Assembly: GCA_029782135.1 (NCBI GenBank)
Contig: JAKOVI010000047.1
Coordinates: 1-34,535 of the forward strand
DNA from: Bacillota bacterium
GTDB lineage: Bacteria; Bacillota; UBA4882; UBA10575
Direction: 5' to 3'
DNA: 34,535 nucleotides
Part shown: positions 7,638 through 17,004 of the stretch, one piece after another
How positions within the stretch are numbered: position 1 is the first letter of the stretch
Layout: each line of letters opens with the position of its first letter
Program-made: the position numbers and the translations under genes
Notes under the pieces: generated by a model
Databases searched by the model: none
Told to the model about the DNA's origin: nothing
What the model saw: the letters and a program-made list of their open reading frames with translations, nothing else

Positions 7638-8251
7638 TCATTTTTCACTCCTAACGCCTCTAAGATAGTTGTCAACGATCCGGGATCAGGAATTAAAAAG
7701 AAATGCCCGTCAATACTTAGGTCACAGGCGATCAACCGGGTATCGATCAGCACTGCATAATCGCCCATTTCTCCTAAATCAGCCAAAATCGTGTTGAGAA
7801 TCGCTCCGACCATATCAAAGGCGAAAGCCGGCACGGAAGGAATCATGTGAAGTTTGGTAAAGTCAGAAAACGCATAGACATAAGCACCGGTTAAAATGTT
7901 CCCAATCTCTTTGAGCGCGGAGACTTCCAATTCGCCTAAAATATTACGGCATTTTTCCGGATCATCGATTAGCAACCCAGCAACAAACAATGCTTTGTCT
8001 TCAGGAAAAAGATAAAGGATTTTACTGGGCGCATCACCAAACACCCGCAGGAAAATTCCGACCATTGGCTGTTCCAGCCCGCCGACAACATTACATGCTT
8101 CGTTCAACGGCAAAATATTAACCTGCGGAACAGTCATCGACACCCTTTGCTTTAACAACTGCGAAAGAACAGTAGCCGCATGTCCGGCACCAATGTTCCC
8201 CACTTCACGGATCGCATCCAGTTGCATGGGGGTTAAATTTTTAATCATCAT
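7601..8251 (-). CDS. cheC: CheY-P phosphatase CheC
   Basis: Dephosphorylates CheY-P and interacts with CheD. The 216-residue protein has the two pseudo-symmetric active-site helices of the family, each with the Glu-x2-Asn pair intact: LDAIREVGNIGAGHA near residue 12 and SALKEIGNILTGAY near residue 112. Both centres therefore look catalytically competent. The start at 8251 follows the cheW stop by 3 nt. Its ribosome binding site GGGGTGAGCA overlaps that stop, and a second ATG one codon in is equally possible. It overlaps cheD by 37 nt. Confidence 0.96.
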   Translation of the reverse strand: MMIKNLTPMQLDAIREVGNIGAGHAATVLSQLLKQRVSMTVPQVNILPLNEACNVVGGLEQPMVGIFLRVFGDAPSKILYLFPEDKALFVAGLLIDDPEKCRNILGELEVSALKEIGNILTGAYVYAFSDFTKLHMIPSVPAFAFDMVGAILNTILADLGEMGDYAVLIDTRLIACDLSIDGHFFLIPDPGSLTTILEALGVKNECQSQSGSECQK

Positions 8252-8254
8252 TGC

Positions 8255-8749
8255 TCACCCCAATTCCGCTTCATTCAATTCTTTCGCCTCTTCGGAACTG
8301 AGTGTTCTTTCCAGGTTAAGCAAGACAATTAACCGGGTATCAAGTTTGGCCACGCCGGCCAGGAAATAAGCATCCACACCTTTGGTGATCGCGGGCGCCG
8401 GTTCAATCGCCGAGACCGGAACGCGCAAGACTTCCACAACGGCATCAACCAGCATGCCGACGAGGGCATCCCCGACCTCAACAATGATCACCCGTGAATT
8501 ATAACCAAGCTCCGGGAGCGTAAGCCCAAAGCGACGGCGGAGGTCAACGATTGGAATAATCTCGCCCCGGAGATTGATAATTCCTTCCACAAAATGGGGC
8601 GCTTTTGGTACCCGGGTAATTCCCTGGTCTAATTTTTCAATTTCTCTCACTTGAAGGATGTTGACACCGAATTCTTCCTCGCCAAGCTTAAAGATGACGA
8701 TTTGGACGGTTTCTTCCTGCTGCTGATTAAGGCCTTTTGTCTCCTTCAC
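8255..8749 (-). CDS. cheW: chemotaxis coupling protein CheW
   Basis: Scaffold that couples chemoreceptors to the CheA kinase at the membrane-proximal array. About 164 residues form a single CheW fold. Typical motifs are VQIVIFKLGEEEFGVNILQV, the receptor-contact segment FVEGIINLRGEIIPIVDLRR, and the C-terminal LDTRLIVLLNLERTL. The GTG at 8749 is preferred because GGGGGG lies 6 nt upstream, whereas an ATG two codons earlier abuts the ribosome binding site. It lies between cheA and cheC. Confidence 0.95.
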   Translation of the reverse strand: MKETKGLNQQQEETVQIVIFKLGEEEFGVNILQVREIEKLDQGITRVPKAPHFVEGIINLRGEIIPIVDLRRRFGLTLPELGYNSRVIIVEVGDALVGMLVDAVVEVLRVPVSAIEPAPAITKGVDAYFLAGVAKLDTRLIVLLNLERTLSSEEAKELNEAELG

Positions 8750-8780
8750 GGCCATCCCCCCTTAAATGATTTTGCACTGC

Positions 8781-10775
8781 TCAGGCTACCGCACGCATAT
8801 CTAAAATGAGAGCGATTTTCCCATTACCCAGGATCGTGGCGCCCGCAATCCCGGCAATATTACCCAAATAACTGCCTAACGATTTAATCACCACATCCTG
8901 TTGGCGGACCAGCGAATCAACGACACAGCCCAATTTCCGCTCGCCATTCCGCACCACCACCACATCCAGCTCATCGAACTCCTCATTCTTTGCCTTGGGG
9001 ACACCCAAGAAATCTTGGAGCCGGATTAAAGGAATTACTTCGCCGCGTAGAATCGCCACTTCCTGGTTGCGCAGTTTTTTAATCTCATTCCGGGCAACGC
9101 TAATCGTTTGTTCGATATAGCCGGTCGGGATTGCAAAGACATCCTCGCCCAACTGGACAATCAACGTTTGGATAATCGCCAGGGTTAAGGGGAGACGGAT
9201 CGTGATCGTCGTCCCTTCTCCCTTCACGCTCGAAACCTGGACTACCCCTCCCAAAGCGGAGATCTTCGTTTTGACAACATCCATCCCCACGCCCCGCCCG
9301 GAGACATCGGTCACCTTGTCGGAAGTGGAGAACCCGGGAAGGAAAATGAGGTTTAAAATCTCTTCTTCCTCAAGGCCCTCGATTTCCTCAGGAGTCAGAA
9401 AACCTCGCTCAAGCGCCCGTGTTTTGATTTTTTCCGGATCGATCCCCCGGCCGTCATCGGTAACACTGATCACAACCTGGTTTCCGGCTTGGTAGGCATG
9501 GAGCTCGATCACACCTTGCTCTTGTTTCCCAAGTTGGGCACGGAGAGCCGGTTCCTCAATCCCGTGGTCAACACTGTTCCTGAGAATATGGACCAATGGG
9601 TCGACAATCTCGTCAATCACCGTCCGGTCCAATTCGGTCTCGGCGCCGCTAATCCGTAATTCAACCTCTTTACCGGTCTCTTTGGCCAGATCCCGCACCA
9701 ACCGGGGGAAACGGGAAAAGACCTGATCCACCGGGACCATCCGCGTTTTTAAAACCTGATCCCGCAGATCCAAGGTTAATCGGGAAAGCTGCTCAACCGT
9801 CTCGCCCAACAGCGGATCTCCTTTTTCCATGCTAATCTGTTCTAGACGCGATCTGGTAATCACCAGCTCCCCGACGAGGTTCATGAGGTCGTCCAATTTT
9901 TTGATGTCCACCCGCACGGTCGGTGAGATGCTGGAAGAGGCTTTAACTTGACTCGTTTTTTGCGGTTCGGCACTCGGAGCGGCTGTACTCAGCTGGCTTG
10001 GCCCGGCGCCGCGCCGTTCGACCAGCAATTTGTCATCCTCAACAACCTCGCCCTTCACTGTCTTGACGTCCAGCATTTTCTCGACGAACTGCACCAGGAC
10101 CTCGACAGGTTTTTTGGTCAGCAACCCGATGACAAAATCATCATCAAACTTCTCATCCTCGAGCTCTTTCGCGGTCGGAATGGTCCGCACGATTTCGCCT
10201 TGGGTTTCTAGTTCCCGGAGAATCATAAAGGCGCGGGCGCCTTTCAACAGACAATCCTTCTCCAGGGTCAAATGGAGATGGACCAGTGACAGGCCTCCTT
10301 CGACGGCCGTTTTAATCTTATCGATCTCGTCAGGAGAATAACGTAATTGCAAATTTTTCCGGCGTTCTTCCTTCTCCTGGCGCTCACTGGTTAATTCGGC
10401 TACCAAATACTTTTTCAAGCTCTGTAAAACACCGGCCACTTCGATATTCTCTTCCTGGCCCTCGACAATCCCCTTGGCCAGAGTCTCCAAGAGGTCCAAG
10501 GCGTCGAATAAAACATTGATAATTTCCGGTGTAACTTCCAATTCTTTTTGCCGCAGCAAACTTAGGACATCTTCCATGGCATGCGTCACGCTGGCCATTT
10601 TGTTAAAGCCCATCGTCGCCGAGGCTCCCTTTAAGGTATGGGCGGCGCGAAAGATTGAATTCAGAAGTTCAGCATTATCCGGTTCCTTCTCCAGCGTTAA
10701 GAGGGATTGGTTTAAAACTTGAAGGTGTTCATAACACTCATCCATAAACACATTCAGGTATTGAGATACTTCCAT
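8781..10775 (-). CDS. cheA: chemotaxis histidine kinase CheA
   Basis: Receptor-coupled kinase that phosphorylates CheY. The 664-residue protein has the full five-domain plan. P1 carries the phospho-acceptor His46 in FRAAHTLKGAS. The P2 CheY-docking domain spans about 145-245, followed by a Ser/Pro-rich linker. P3 is the dimerisation helix pair (about 288-350). P4 is the ATPase, with N box HILRNSVDHGIE near 400, G1 box DDGRGID near 442 and G2 box GRGVGMDV near 495. P5 is CheW-like (about 530-664). The ATG at 10775 is chosen because AGGAGG lies 8 nt upstream; a GTG three codons earlier overlaps that site. It follows flhG by 34 nt. No cheB or cheR accompanies it. Confidence 0.97.
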   Translation of the reverse strand: MEVSQYLNVFMDECYEHLQVLNQSLLTLEKEPDNAELLNSIFRAAHTLKGASATMGFNKMASVTHAMEDVLSLLRQKELEVTPEIINVLFDALDLLETLAKGIVEGQEENIEVAGVLQSLKKYLVAELTSERQEKEERRKNLQLRYSPDEIDKIKTAVEGGLSLVHLHLTLEKDCLLKGARAFMILRELETQGEIVRTIPTAKELEDEKFDDDFVIGLLTKKPVEVLVQFVEKMLDVKTVKGEVVEDDKLLVERRGAGPSQLSTAAPSAEPQKTSQVKASSSISPTVRVDIKKLDDLMNLVGELVITRSRLEQISMEKGDPLLGETVEQLSRLTLDLRDQVLKTRMVPVDQVFSRFPRLVRDLAKETGKEVELRISGAETELDRTVIDEIVDPLVHILRNSVDHGIEEPALRAQLGKQEQGVIELHAYQAGNQVVISVTDDGRGIDPEKIKTRALERGFLTPEEIEGLEEEEILNLIFLPGFSTSDKVTDVSGRGVGMDVVKTKISALGGVVQVSSVKGEGTTITIRLPLTLAIIQTLIVQLGEDVFAIPTGYIEQTISVARNEIKKLRNQEVAILRGEVIPLIRLQDFLGVPKAKNEEFDELDVVVVRNGERKLGCVVDSLVRQQDVVIKSLGSYLGNIAGIAGATILGNGKIALILDMRAVA

Positions 10776-10809
10776 CCCCTTCACCTCCTGAACCTGATGA
10801 TAAAGATCG

Positions 10810-11679
10810 TTAACCGCTCAGTTGTCGTGAGAACAATCTGCGCAAGAATAAAGTTAGCCCTCCAGGAGATTGTTCCGGTAAAGCGAGCATTTTCTGGGCA
10901 ATCTTTAGAATGCTGAGCGACGCTTTTGATTCCGGATACGTCAAGGCAAAAGGCTGCTGCCGTTTGACCGCTTTGGAGACCGTTGCATCGTTGAAAATAA
11001 AGCCCAACGGTTCAAGCGGAAAGTGGAGGAATTTCTCCGCCACCAGCATCAACCGCTCGTAGACCTGCTCGCCTTCCTCCTGGTTTTCAACCATATTTAC
11101 CGCCACATAAACTTTGGCGGATGAGTTTTCTCGGGAAATAATCTTGATCACACCATAAGCATCGGCAATGGCGGTCGGTTCAGGAATGGTAACTACAATA
11201 ATCTCCTCCGCCGCCAGTAAAAACCGGATCACTTTATTGGAAATGCCGGCACCGGTATCAAGGATGATGAAATCATTATCCTCTTCCAAGACCGCAAGGT
11301 TTGTAATGCAATGATCAACTTGCCACGGGCTCAAATCGGCCAGTTCCTGAAAACCGGAACCGCCGGCAATCACCCTTACCCCGGCCGGGCCTTCGATTAC
11401 AATGTCACTTAAGGATTGTTCGCCGGACAAGAAATGTCCTAAATGATATTTAGGGGTCAGCCCCATAATCAGGTCAATATTCGCCAATCCCAGATCGGTA
11501 TCGATCAAGGTCACTCTTTGTCCCAACTTCGAGAGGTGAATGGCAAGATTTACGGAGAGGTTAGTCTTCCCCACTCCCCCTTTGCCACTGGTAATCGCAA
11601 TGGTTCTGGCCCTGCGCACCGGGGGTTTATTATTCTGACTATTCACGATCTCTCTTAATCGCTCAGCTTGATCACGCAT
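10810..11679 (-). CDS. flhG: flagellar number regulator FlhG (MinD-like ATPase)
   Basis: MinD/ParA-type ATPase that controls flagellar number and placement by stimulating the FlhF GTPase and, in Bacillus, by promoting C-ring assembly with FliM/FliY. The 289-residue protein begins with the FlhF-activating motif MRDQAERLREIV, then the deviant Walker A SGKGGVGKT (31-39). TLIDTDLGLANIDLIMGL and the aspartate motif FIILDTGAG follow. The start at 11679 fits the conserved DQAxxLR N-terminus and has AAGGAGTG upstream. It overlaps the end of flhF by 8 nt. A longer frame upstream would overlap flhF much more and adds an unrelated basic tail. Confidence 0.95.
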   Translation of the reverse strand: MRDQAERLREIVNSQNNKPPVRRARTIAITSGKGGVGKTNLSVNLAIHLSKLGQRVTLIDTDLGLANIDLIMGLTPKYHLGHFLSGEQSLSDIVIEGPAGVRVIAGGSGFQELADLSPWQVDHCITNLAVLEEDNDFIILDTGAGISNKVIRFLLAAEEIIVVTIPEPTAIADAYGVIKIISRENSSAKVYVAVNMVENQEEGEQVYERLMLVAEKFLHFPLEPLGFIFNDATVSKAVKRQQPFALTYPESKASLSILKIAQKMLALPEQSPGGLTLFLRRLFSRQLSG

Positions 11680-12697
11680 TGAAGCACTCCTTACCGGCAT
11701 ACCTTTTAATGACTTCAAAAGTTGCAACCTCGATGTCCTCCGGGACATTCTGTCCGGTTGTCACATATGACATCGGGATCTTCAGCCGATCAGCCACCTC
11801 CAACACATTACCCAGATTGTTGGTTTCGTCAAGTTTGGTAAAGATCAACCGGTTATATTCAATCTCCTGAAATGATTCAGCTGTTTCCAAGAGATCCTCC
11901 AGTTTCGTATTGGCACTTAACACGAGATGGGTTTCGTCAAGCCGCCGGCCGTTAAAGAAGTGTCTTAACTCTCTAATCTGTTGCTTGTTTTTTTGGCTGC
12001 GGCCGGCCGTATCAATCAGGATCAACTCTTTCTCCTCGAGGTTGACCAGCGCCCGCTTGAACTCCGCTGCGGTATACACTACTTCAATCGGCAAATTTAT
12101 AATTTCTGAATAGGTTTTTAATTGTTCGACCGCCGCAATCCGGTATGTGTCAATCGTGATCAGCCCGACCGATTTCCCCTCAAAAAGGGCGAAATTGGCC
12201 GCGAGTTTGGCAATCGTGGTTGTCTTGCCGACGCCGGTCGGTCCAACCAAGGCCACCACCGTGGGGCGTGACTTCAATTTGATCGGCAGGGTTTGGATCA
12301 TGGATTCATGAATCTCAATCTTCTTCGGCTGGGAAGAAGGTGGGGCAAAGTTCGGGGCCATCCGGACTTGCGCGGAAACACCCTCAATCGCTTCTTTAAT
12401 CTCTGTTAATTCCTTTTTCACCTTTTCCAGTTCAGGCAGGATCATTTCCTGCTCGATCTTGAACAAAGGTTGTTTTGCTTGTGGTTCGGTTTCATCCTTC
12501 GGGGAAGAGGGGACATTCATCTTTTCCATATTGTCGACCGCCGCCAAAACCTCATATCTCTTTTTGGCAAACAGCCCCAAGAACCCCCCTTCTTTAAACG
12601 GACGGGAATGAAGAATCAGGGCGTCTTTCCCCAAATCCTTTTTGACTTGGGCAATTGCTTGTTGTGCATTATCCGCCACAAATCTCTTTACCCTCAT
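11672..12697 (-). CDS. flhF: flagellar biosynthesis SRP-like GTPase FlhF
   Basis: SRP-type GTPase that determines the position of flagellar assembly. The 341-residue protein has an N-terminal basic B domain (MRVKRFVADNAQQAIAQVKK), a low-complexity linker (about 60-130), an N domain, and a G domain with P-loop GPTGVGKTTTIAKLAA near residue 152. The activation motif DTYRIAAVEQLKTYSEI, then DTAGRS, and the TKLDE base-specificity motif follow. It overlaps flhA upstream by the ATGA junction and flhG downstream by 8 nt. Confidence 0.96.
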   Translation of the reverse strand: MRVKRFVADNAQQAIAQVKKDLGKDALILHSRPFKEGGFLGLFAKKRYEVLAAVDNMEKMNVPSSPKDETEPQAKQPLFKIEQEMILPELEKVKKELTEIKEAIEGVSAQVRMAPNFAPPSSQPKKIEIHESMIQTLPIKLKSRPTVVALVGPTGVGKTTTIAKLAANFALFEGKSVGLITIDTYRIAAVEQLKTYSEIINLPIEVVYTAAEFKRALVNLEEKELILIDTAGRSQKNKQQIRELRHFFNGRRLDETHLVLSANTKLEDLLETAESFQEIEYNRLIFTKLDETNNLGNVLEVADRLKIPMSYVTTGQNVPEDIEVATFEVIKRYAGKECFNA

Positions 12698-14760
12698 TCA
12701 CCAGCACCTACCATTCCTATCGAGTGAACTTCCATCTCCGGAGAGATTTCTTGAAACGAAACCACCATAATTTTTGACGAGACCCGCTCGGTAATGCTCC
12801 GGACATACCGCCGGATTGCCGGAGAAACCAGTAACACCGGATCCCGTCCTTCTTGGATTAACGGGCGAATCTGTTTCTTTAATGATTCATAAAACTTATT
12901 TAACCACACCGGTTCGAGCGGTTCTCCCCCCTCCTCCTGCGCAGACACGATCCGCTCCTCGGCCTGGGGAGCCAAGGTAAGGACCTTAATAATGCCATCT
13001 TCCCCTGCCAGCATCTTGGAGATCTGCCGCGCCAAGGAGGCGCGCACATATTCCGCCAGCAGATTCACGTCCTTGGTCAACGGCGCATAGTCGGCAAGGG
13101 TCTCCAGGATCGTCACTAAATTCCGGATCGGGATCCCTTCTTTCAACAGTTGGGCCAGGACTTTCTGCACTTCGCCGGTGGTCATCAAGTTGGGAAAGAG
13201 TTCCTCAAAGACCACCGGGTAATCGGTCTTGATATAATCAAGCATGGCTTGGACTTCTTGCCGCCCCAAGAGTTCATGCGCATGATTCCGGATTACCTCG
13301 GTCAGATGGGTGGCCAGCACCGACGGGGAATCGACCACCGTATAACCGGCCAGTTCCGCTTTCTCCCGCTGGTCTTCGCTGATCCAGAGCGCCGGCAGGC
13401 CAAACGCCGGCTCCGTCGTCGGAATCCCCGGTACCTTTTCGGTTACGGTTCCCGCATCCATCGCCAGGAAATAGTTGGTCATCAGTTCCCCTCTGGCCAC
13501 TTCAACCCCTTTAATCTTAATCACATATTGGTTCGGTGTCAGTTGCATGTTGTCACGGATCCGGATCGCCGGTAAGATAATCCCCAGTTCCAAGGCAACC
13601 TGGCGCCGGATTAAACTGACCCTTTCAAAGAGATCCCCGCCCTGTGCCTTGTCGACCAGCGGAATTAAACTGTAGCCAATCTCCACCTCCATCGGATCGA
13701 CCGCCAGCAAGGAAAGGACATTTTCCGGCTTATAAGTCTCCGGCTCCGGAGCGGCCGCTTGCTCCACCGCCGTTTGGGTAAGGGCTTTTTCCTCCTGCCG
13801 GAGGATATAAGTTAACCCCCAGAGCAAGAGGGCAATTAAGAGAAAAGAAATAGTCGGCATGCCGGGCACAAGGCCAAAGAGCCCGACCACCCCGGCCGTT
13901 ACCCCTAAAATCTGGGGATAAGTGAGGAGTTGGCGGGTTAAGTCCGTCCCCAGACTATCTTCCGAAGCGGACCTGGTCACCAAGATACCGGTCGCCGTAG
14001 AGATTAAAAGCGCCGGGACCTGAGAGACCAAACCGTCGCCAATCGTCAGGAGGGCATAAAGACGGATCGCACTCATAAAATCAAGGCCTTGTTGCCACAT
14101 CCCGATGATCCCGCCGCCGAGGAGGTTTATCAGGGTGATGAGTACGCCGGCGATCGCATCGCCTTTTACGAATTTGCTGGCGCCGTCCATCGAGCCGTAG
14201 AAATCCGCTTCTCTTTCGATCTCTTGCCGCCGGACCCGTGCCTCTTGCTCATTGATTAACCCGGCGTTCAGATCAGCATCGATGCTCATCTGTTTTCCTG
14301 GCATCGCATCAAGGGTAAATCTGGCGGCCACTTCCGCGACCCGCTCGGCGCCCTTCGTAATCACCAGAAAGTTAATGAGGGTAAGGATAATAAAGATCAC
14401 AAAACCAACAACAGGGTTATTACCGGCAACGAACCCGCCAAAGGCCTGGACGACTTGGCCAGCATAACCATTCAACAGGATTAAACGGGTTGATGAAACG
14501 TTCAATGCCAAACGGAAGAGCGTGGTTACTAACAAAAGCGAAGGGAATACAGAAAACTCCAACGCTCTCCGGACATTCATCGTCAGGAGCAGGATTAAAA
14601 ACGCCAACGAAATATTCAGAGTAAAAAAGAGATCAAGAATAAAAGGGGGCAACGGGATAAAAAACATCACCAAAACCAATACAATCAGAATCACCACGGA
14701 CATTTCTCCGCTCATGGCGATTCGGGATAATGGTACCTTTACTCCGGCTTGCTCAGGCAT
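12694..14760 (-). CDS. flhA: flagellar type III export component FlhA
   Basis: Large integral protein of the export gate that forms the cytoplasmic nonameric ring receiving substrates and chaperones. The 688-residue protein matches the family length. The N-terminal half (about 20-320) contains the expected eight transmembrane segments and the FHIPEP-family signature region LDAMPGKQMSIDADLNAG. The C-terminal cytoplasmic domain (about 345-688) has the characteristic PAIRIRDNMQLTPNQYVIKI segment. The ATG has an AAGGAG site about 6 nt upstream. It follows flhB by 43 nt and overlaps flhF by 4 nt. Confidence 0.97.
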   Translation of the reverse strand: MPEQAGVKVPLSRIAMSGEMSVVILIVLVLVMFFIPLPPFILDLFFTLNISLAFLILLLTMNVRRALEFSVFPSLLLVTTLFRLALNVSSTRLILLNGYAGQVVQAFGGFVAGNNPVVGFVIFIILTLINFLVITKGAERVAEVAARFTLDAMPGKQMSIDADLNAGLINEQEARVRRQEIEREADFYGSMDGASKFVKGDAIAGVLITLINLLGGGIIGMWQQGLDFMSAIRLYALLTIGDGLVSQVPALLISTATGILVTRSASEDSLGTDLTRQLLTYPQILGVTAGVVGLFGLVPGMPTISFLLIALLLWGLTYILRQEEKALTQTAVEQAAAPEPETYKPENVLSLLAVDPMEVEIGYSLIPLVDKAQGGDLFERVSLIRRQVALELGIILPAIRIRDNMQLTPNQYVIKIKGVEVARGELMTNYFLAMDAGTVTEKVPGIPTTEPAFGLPALWISEDQREKAELAGYTVVDSPSVLATHLTEVIRNHAHELLGRQEVQAMLDYIKTDYPVVFEELFPNLMTTGEVQKVLAQLLKEGIPIRNLVTILETLADYAPLTKDVNLLAEYVRASLARQISKMLAGEDGIIKVLTLAPQAEERIVSAQEEGGEPLEPVWLNKFYESLKKQIRPLIQEGRDPVLLVSPAIRRYVRSITERVSSKIMVVSFQEISPEMEVHSIGMVGAGE

Positions 14761-14803
14761 GATGCTCTCCTTTTACCTTACCCTTCCGTGGATGTCGTTT
14801 TTT

Positions 14804-15916
14804 CTAACTCCTATTCTTTTGCCGCAGTTGATAGACAAAGGCCAAGACCTCCGCGACCGCTTGGTAAAGATGAGGAGGGATGAACTCCCCAATCTCCACT
14901 GTTTGGTAGAGCGTGCGGGCCAACGGTTTATTCTCAACCAGCGGAACATGATGTTCCGTGGCAATCTCCTTAATTTTGGCGGCGATATATCCTTCCCCTT
15001 TGGCCAGGACCTGGGGAGCTTGCATCTTGGGCGCCTCGTACTTAAGCGCCACTGCCAAATGCGTCGGGTTGGTAATGACGACGTCCGCTTTCGGAACTTC
15101 CTGCATCATCCGGCGCATCGCAATTTGCCGTTGCCGTTGGCGAATCCGGCTTTTGACCTTCGGATCACCTTCCGTCTGTTTAAACTCGTCCTTTACTTCT
15201 TGTTTGGTCATCCGCAGGCTCTTGCGGTACTCATACCGCTGGTAGTAAAAGTCAAAGATCGCCAACGCCAGCAGGAGCAGGATAATCCGCAGCGCGATTT
15301 GGTACATTAGCCGCCAGAAGTTGCCGGCCAATTGGAAAGGGGGGATTAAGGCTGACGTCTCCGCCAATGGAAAAACCTGGTTGCGGAAAGCAGACCAGAC
15401 GATAACCGCCACCCCAATTAGTTTGAATAACGCCTTAAACAGGTCGACGAGTTTCTGGAGGGAGAAAAGACGCTTAAAACCAAGGAGCGGATTGATCCGG
15501 TCAAACTTGATCTTCAATCCTTCCATGGTAAAAATCCAGCCGGTCTGCAGGTAACTGACGATGACCCCGGCTGCTAAAATCGCCAAACCGGTTGGTAAAA
15601 AGATCATGGCGATGATCACCACGGTTTGCCTGATCAGCTCGGCCAAGGCAACCGGGTCGATCTGTTTGTTCAACATTTCACTGGAAAAGCTGTACTGCAA
15701 ATAGGTATAAAGTCTTTCCAGGGAAGAACGGCTGAAGGCGTTTAAGGCCGTAAACCCGGCCAACAACGTAACAACGGCATTCAGTTCGTTACTGCGGGGG
15801 ACGTGGCCTTTCCGTCTCGCTTCTTGGCGTTTGCGGGGGGTTGCCTCTTCTGTCTTTTCCTCGGCAAAAAATTGCAGATCCCAGAGGAAAGGAGAATGAA
15901 CAACCTGTTCCTCCAC
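14804..15916 (-). CDS. flhB: flagellar export switch protein FlhB
   Basis: Membrane component of the export gate that switches export from rod/hook to filament substrates after self-cleavage. The sequence contains the family N-terminus LQFFAEEKTEEATPRKRQEA, four hydrophobic segments, and a C-terminal cytoplasmic domain with the autocleavage motif NPTH in VVITNPTHLAVALKYE. The start is uncertain. A GTG at 15967 overlaps fliR by 47 nt and a GTG at 15916 begins 4 nt after the fliR stop; neither has a clear ribosome binding site, though GGAGGA lies just inside the frame. I chose 15916 (370 residues), which places the conserved N-terminal motif closer to the start, as is usual, and suggests coupling to fliR. 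Confidence 0.93.
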   Translation of the reverse strand: MEEQVVHSPFLWDLQFFAEEKTEEATPRKRQEARRKGHVPRSNELNAVVTLLAGFTALNAFSRSSLERLYTYLQYSFSSEMLNKQIDPVALAELIRQTVVIIAMIFLPTGLAILAAGVIVSYLQTGWIFTMEGLKIKFDRINPLLGFKRLFSLQKLVDLFKALFKLIGVAVIVWSAFRNQVFPLAETSALIPPFQLAGNFWRLMYQIALRIILLLLALAIFDFYYQRYEYRKSLRMTKQEVKDEFKQTEGDPKVKSRIRQRQRQIAMRRMMQEVPKADVVITNPTHLAVALKYEAPKMQAPQVLAKGEGYIAAKIKEIATEHHVPLVENKPLARTLYQTVEIGEFIPPHLYQAVAEVLAFVYQLRQKNRS

Positions 15917-15920
15917 GCGA

Positions 15921-16703
15921 TCAAAGCGCTTGTAGAAAGCGTAACAGTTCAGTCCAGACCCTCCCACTTGCCGAAAAGAGTCCCGCCACCCAGCGGGTGA
16001 AAGCCGGTAACGACAGAATCAAAAGAACAATCCCTAAAAAGACTTTCAACGGGAAACTGAGAAAGAACACATTTATCTGTGGAATCAGCTTCGCCAGGAC
16101 CCCCAAACCAACTGTTGTTAAGAAAAGGACCCCGATAATGGGGATGGCAATCTGCACTGCCAGGACAAAGAGGTTGGCAAAAGTCTTCAGCACCAGGGGT
16201 ATCCCCTGCAGCAAAGCTAACGGTTGGCCGACCGGGAGAAGTTTGAAGCTTTGCATCAGTGTTCTCACCAGGAGATGATCCCCGCGCACCAGTAAAAAAA
16301 GCCAAACGGCGACGATTTGATAAAGCTGGCCAATGATCGGCATTTGCCCCCCGGTCTGCGGATCCAGGACGTTTATCATCCCAATGCCCATCGGCACTTC
16401 AATGATCTGACCGGCAAGCTGCATCCCGGCAAAAGTTAAATTCAGAATATAACCGATCATAATCCCGAGGAGCAATTCCTGTCCCATCAGGAAGGCAACC
16501 TGCCAAAAAGTTAACGGCTCGATGCTTACAGCCGCCAGCACCGGAAGAAGGAGCAGCGCAAGAAAGAGCGCCAAACTGACCCGGAACGTGCCGGGGATAT
16601 TTCTGCTTTGAAAAAAAGGCGCACTGATCAGGAGGCCAAGGTTACGCATAAAGACCAGGAGAAAGAAGATTAACTGTCTTTCAGTCCAGGCGGAAAGATC
16701 CAC
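15921..16703 (-). CDS. fliR: flagellar export component FliR
   Basis: Part of the FliPQR export gate in the basal body membrane. The 260-residue protein is strongly hydrophobic with about six membrane segments, starting MDLSAWTERQLIFFLLVFMR. The conserved family segment QIIEVPMGIGMINVLDPQTG is in the middle. The GTG start follows the fliQ stop by 9 nt, with GAGGG upstream. Order, length and neighbours (fliP, fliQ, fliR, flhB) are canonical. Confidence 0.95.
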   Translation of the reverse strand: MDLSAWTERQLIFFLLVFMRNLGLLISAPFFQSRNIPGTFRVSLALFLALLLLPVLAAVSIEPLTFWQVAFLMGQELLLGIMIGYILNLTFAGMQLAGQIIEVPMGIGMINVLDPQTGGQMPIIGQLYQIVAVWLFLLVRGDHLLVRTLMQSFKLLPVGQPLALLQGIPLVLKTFANLFVLAVQIAIPIIGVLFLTTVGLGVLAKLIPQINVFFLSFPLKVFLGIVLLILSLPAFTRWVAGLFSASGRVWTELLRFLQAL

Positions 16704-16712
16704 TTAAAGCCC

Positions 16713-16985
16713 TCACCATCTAGTAACTTCCGTTAAATAGGAAAAAAGTTCGGTCGTAAAATCCACCAAGACCCGTACCATCCACGGGCTGCCGATGATC
16801 AGGGTCAGAAAGATCGCTAGAATTTTCGGGATAAATGATAGGGTCTGTTCTTGAATCTGGGTGGTCGCTTGGAAAATACTGATGATTAAACCGACGATCA
16901 TGCCCACCGCCAACATCGGCCCGGAAACGGTCAGGACGGTAGTTAAGCCCTGCCGCATTACATTTGCCACAAAAACATCATCCAT
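16713..16985 (-). CDS. fliQ: flagellar export component FliQ
   Basis: Small membrane subunit of the FliPQR export gate. The 90-residue protein has two transmembrane helices (about 16-38 and 50-72) and the family motif ISIFQATTQIQEQTLSFIPK between them. Length is as expected (about 89). It lies between fliP and fliR with short gaps and starts at an ATG preceded by GGTGGTGAG. Confidence 0.96.
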   Translation of the reverse strand: MDDVFVANVMRQGLTTVLTVSGPMLAVGMIVGLIISIFQATTQIQEQTLSFIPKILAIFLTLIIGSPWMVRVLVDFTTELFSYLTEVTRW

Positions 16986-17004
16986 CTTATCTCACCACCG
17001 CAAT

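Noticed and set aside
14522-15310. 262-codon plus-strand frame across the flhA-flhB junction
   Set aside because: It lies antisense to two conserved genes and its product has no family resemblance. Open length comes from the codon bias of the opposite strand.
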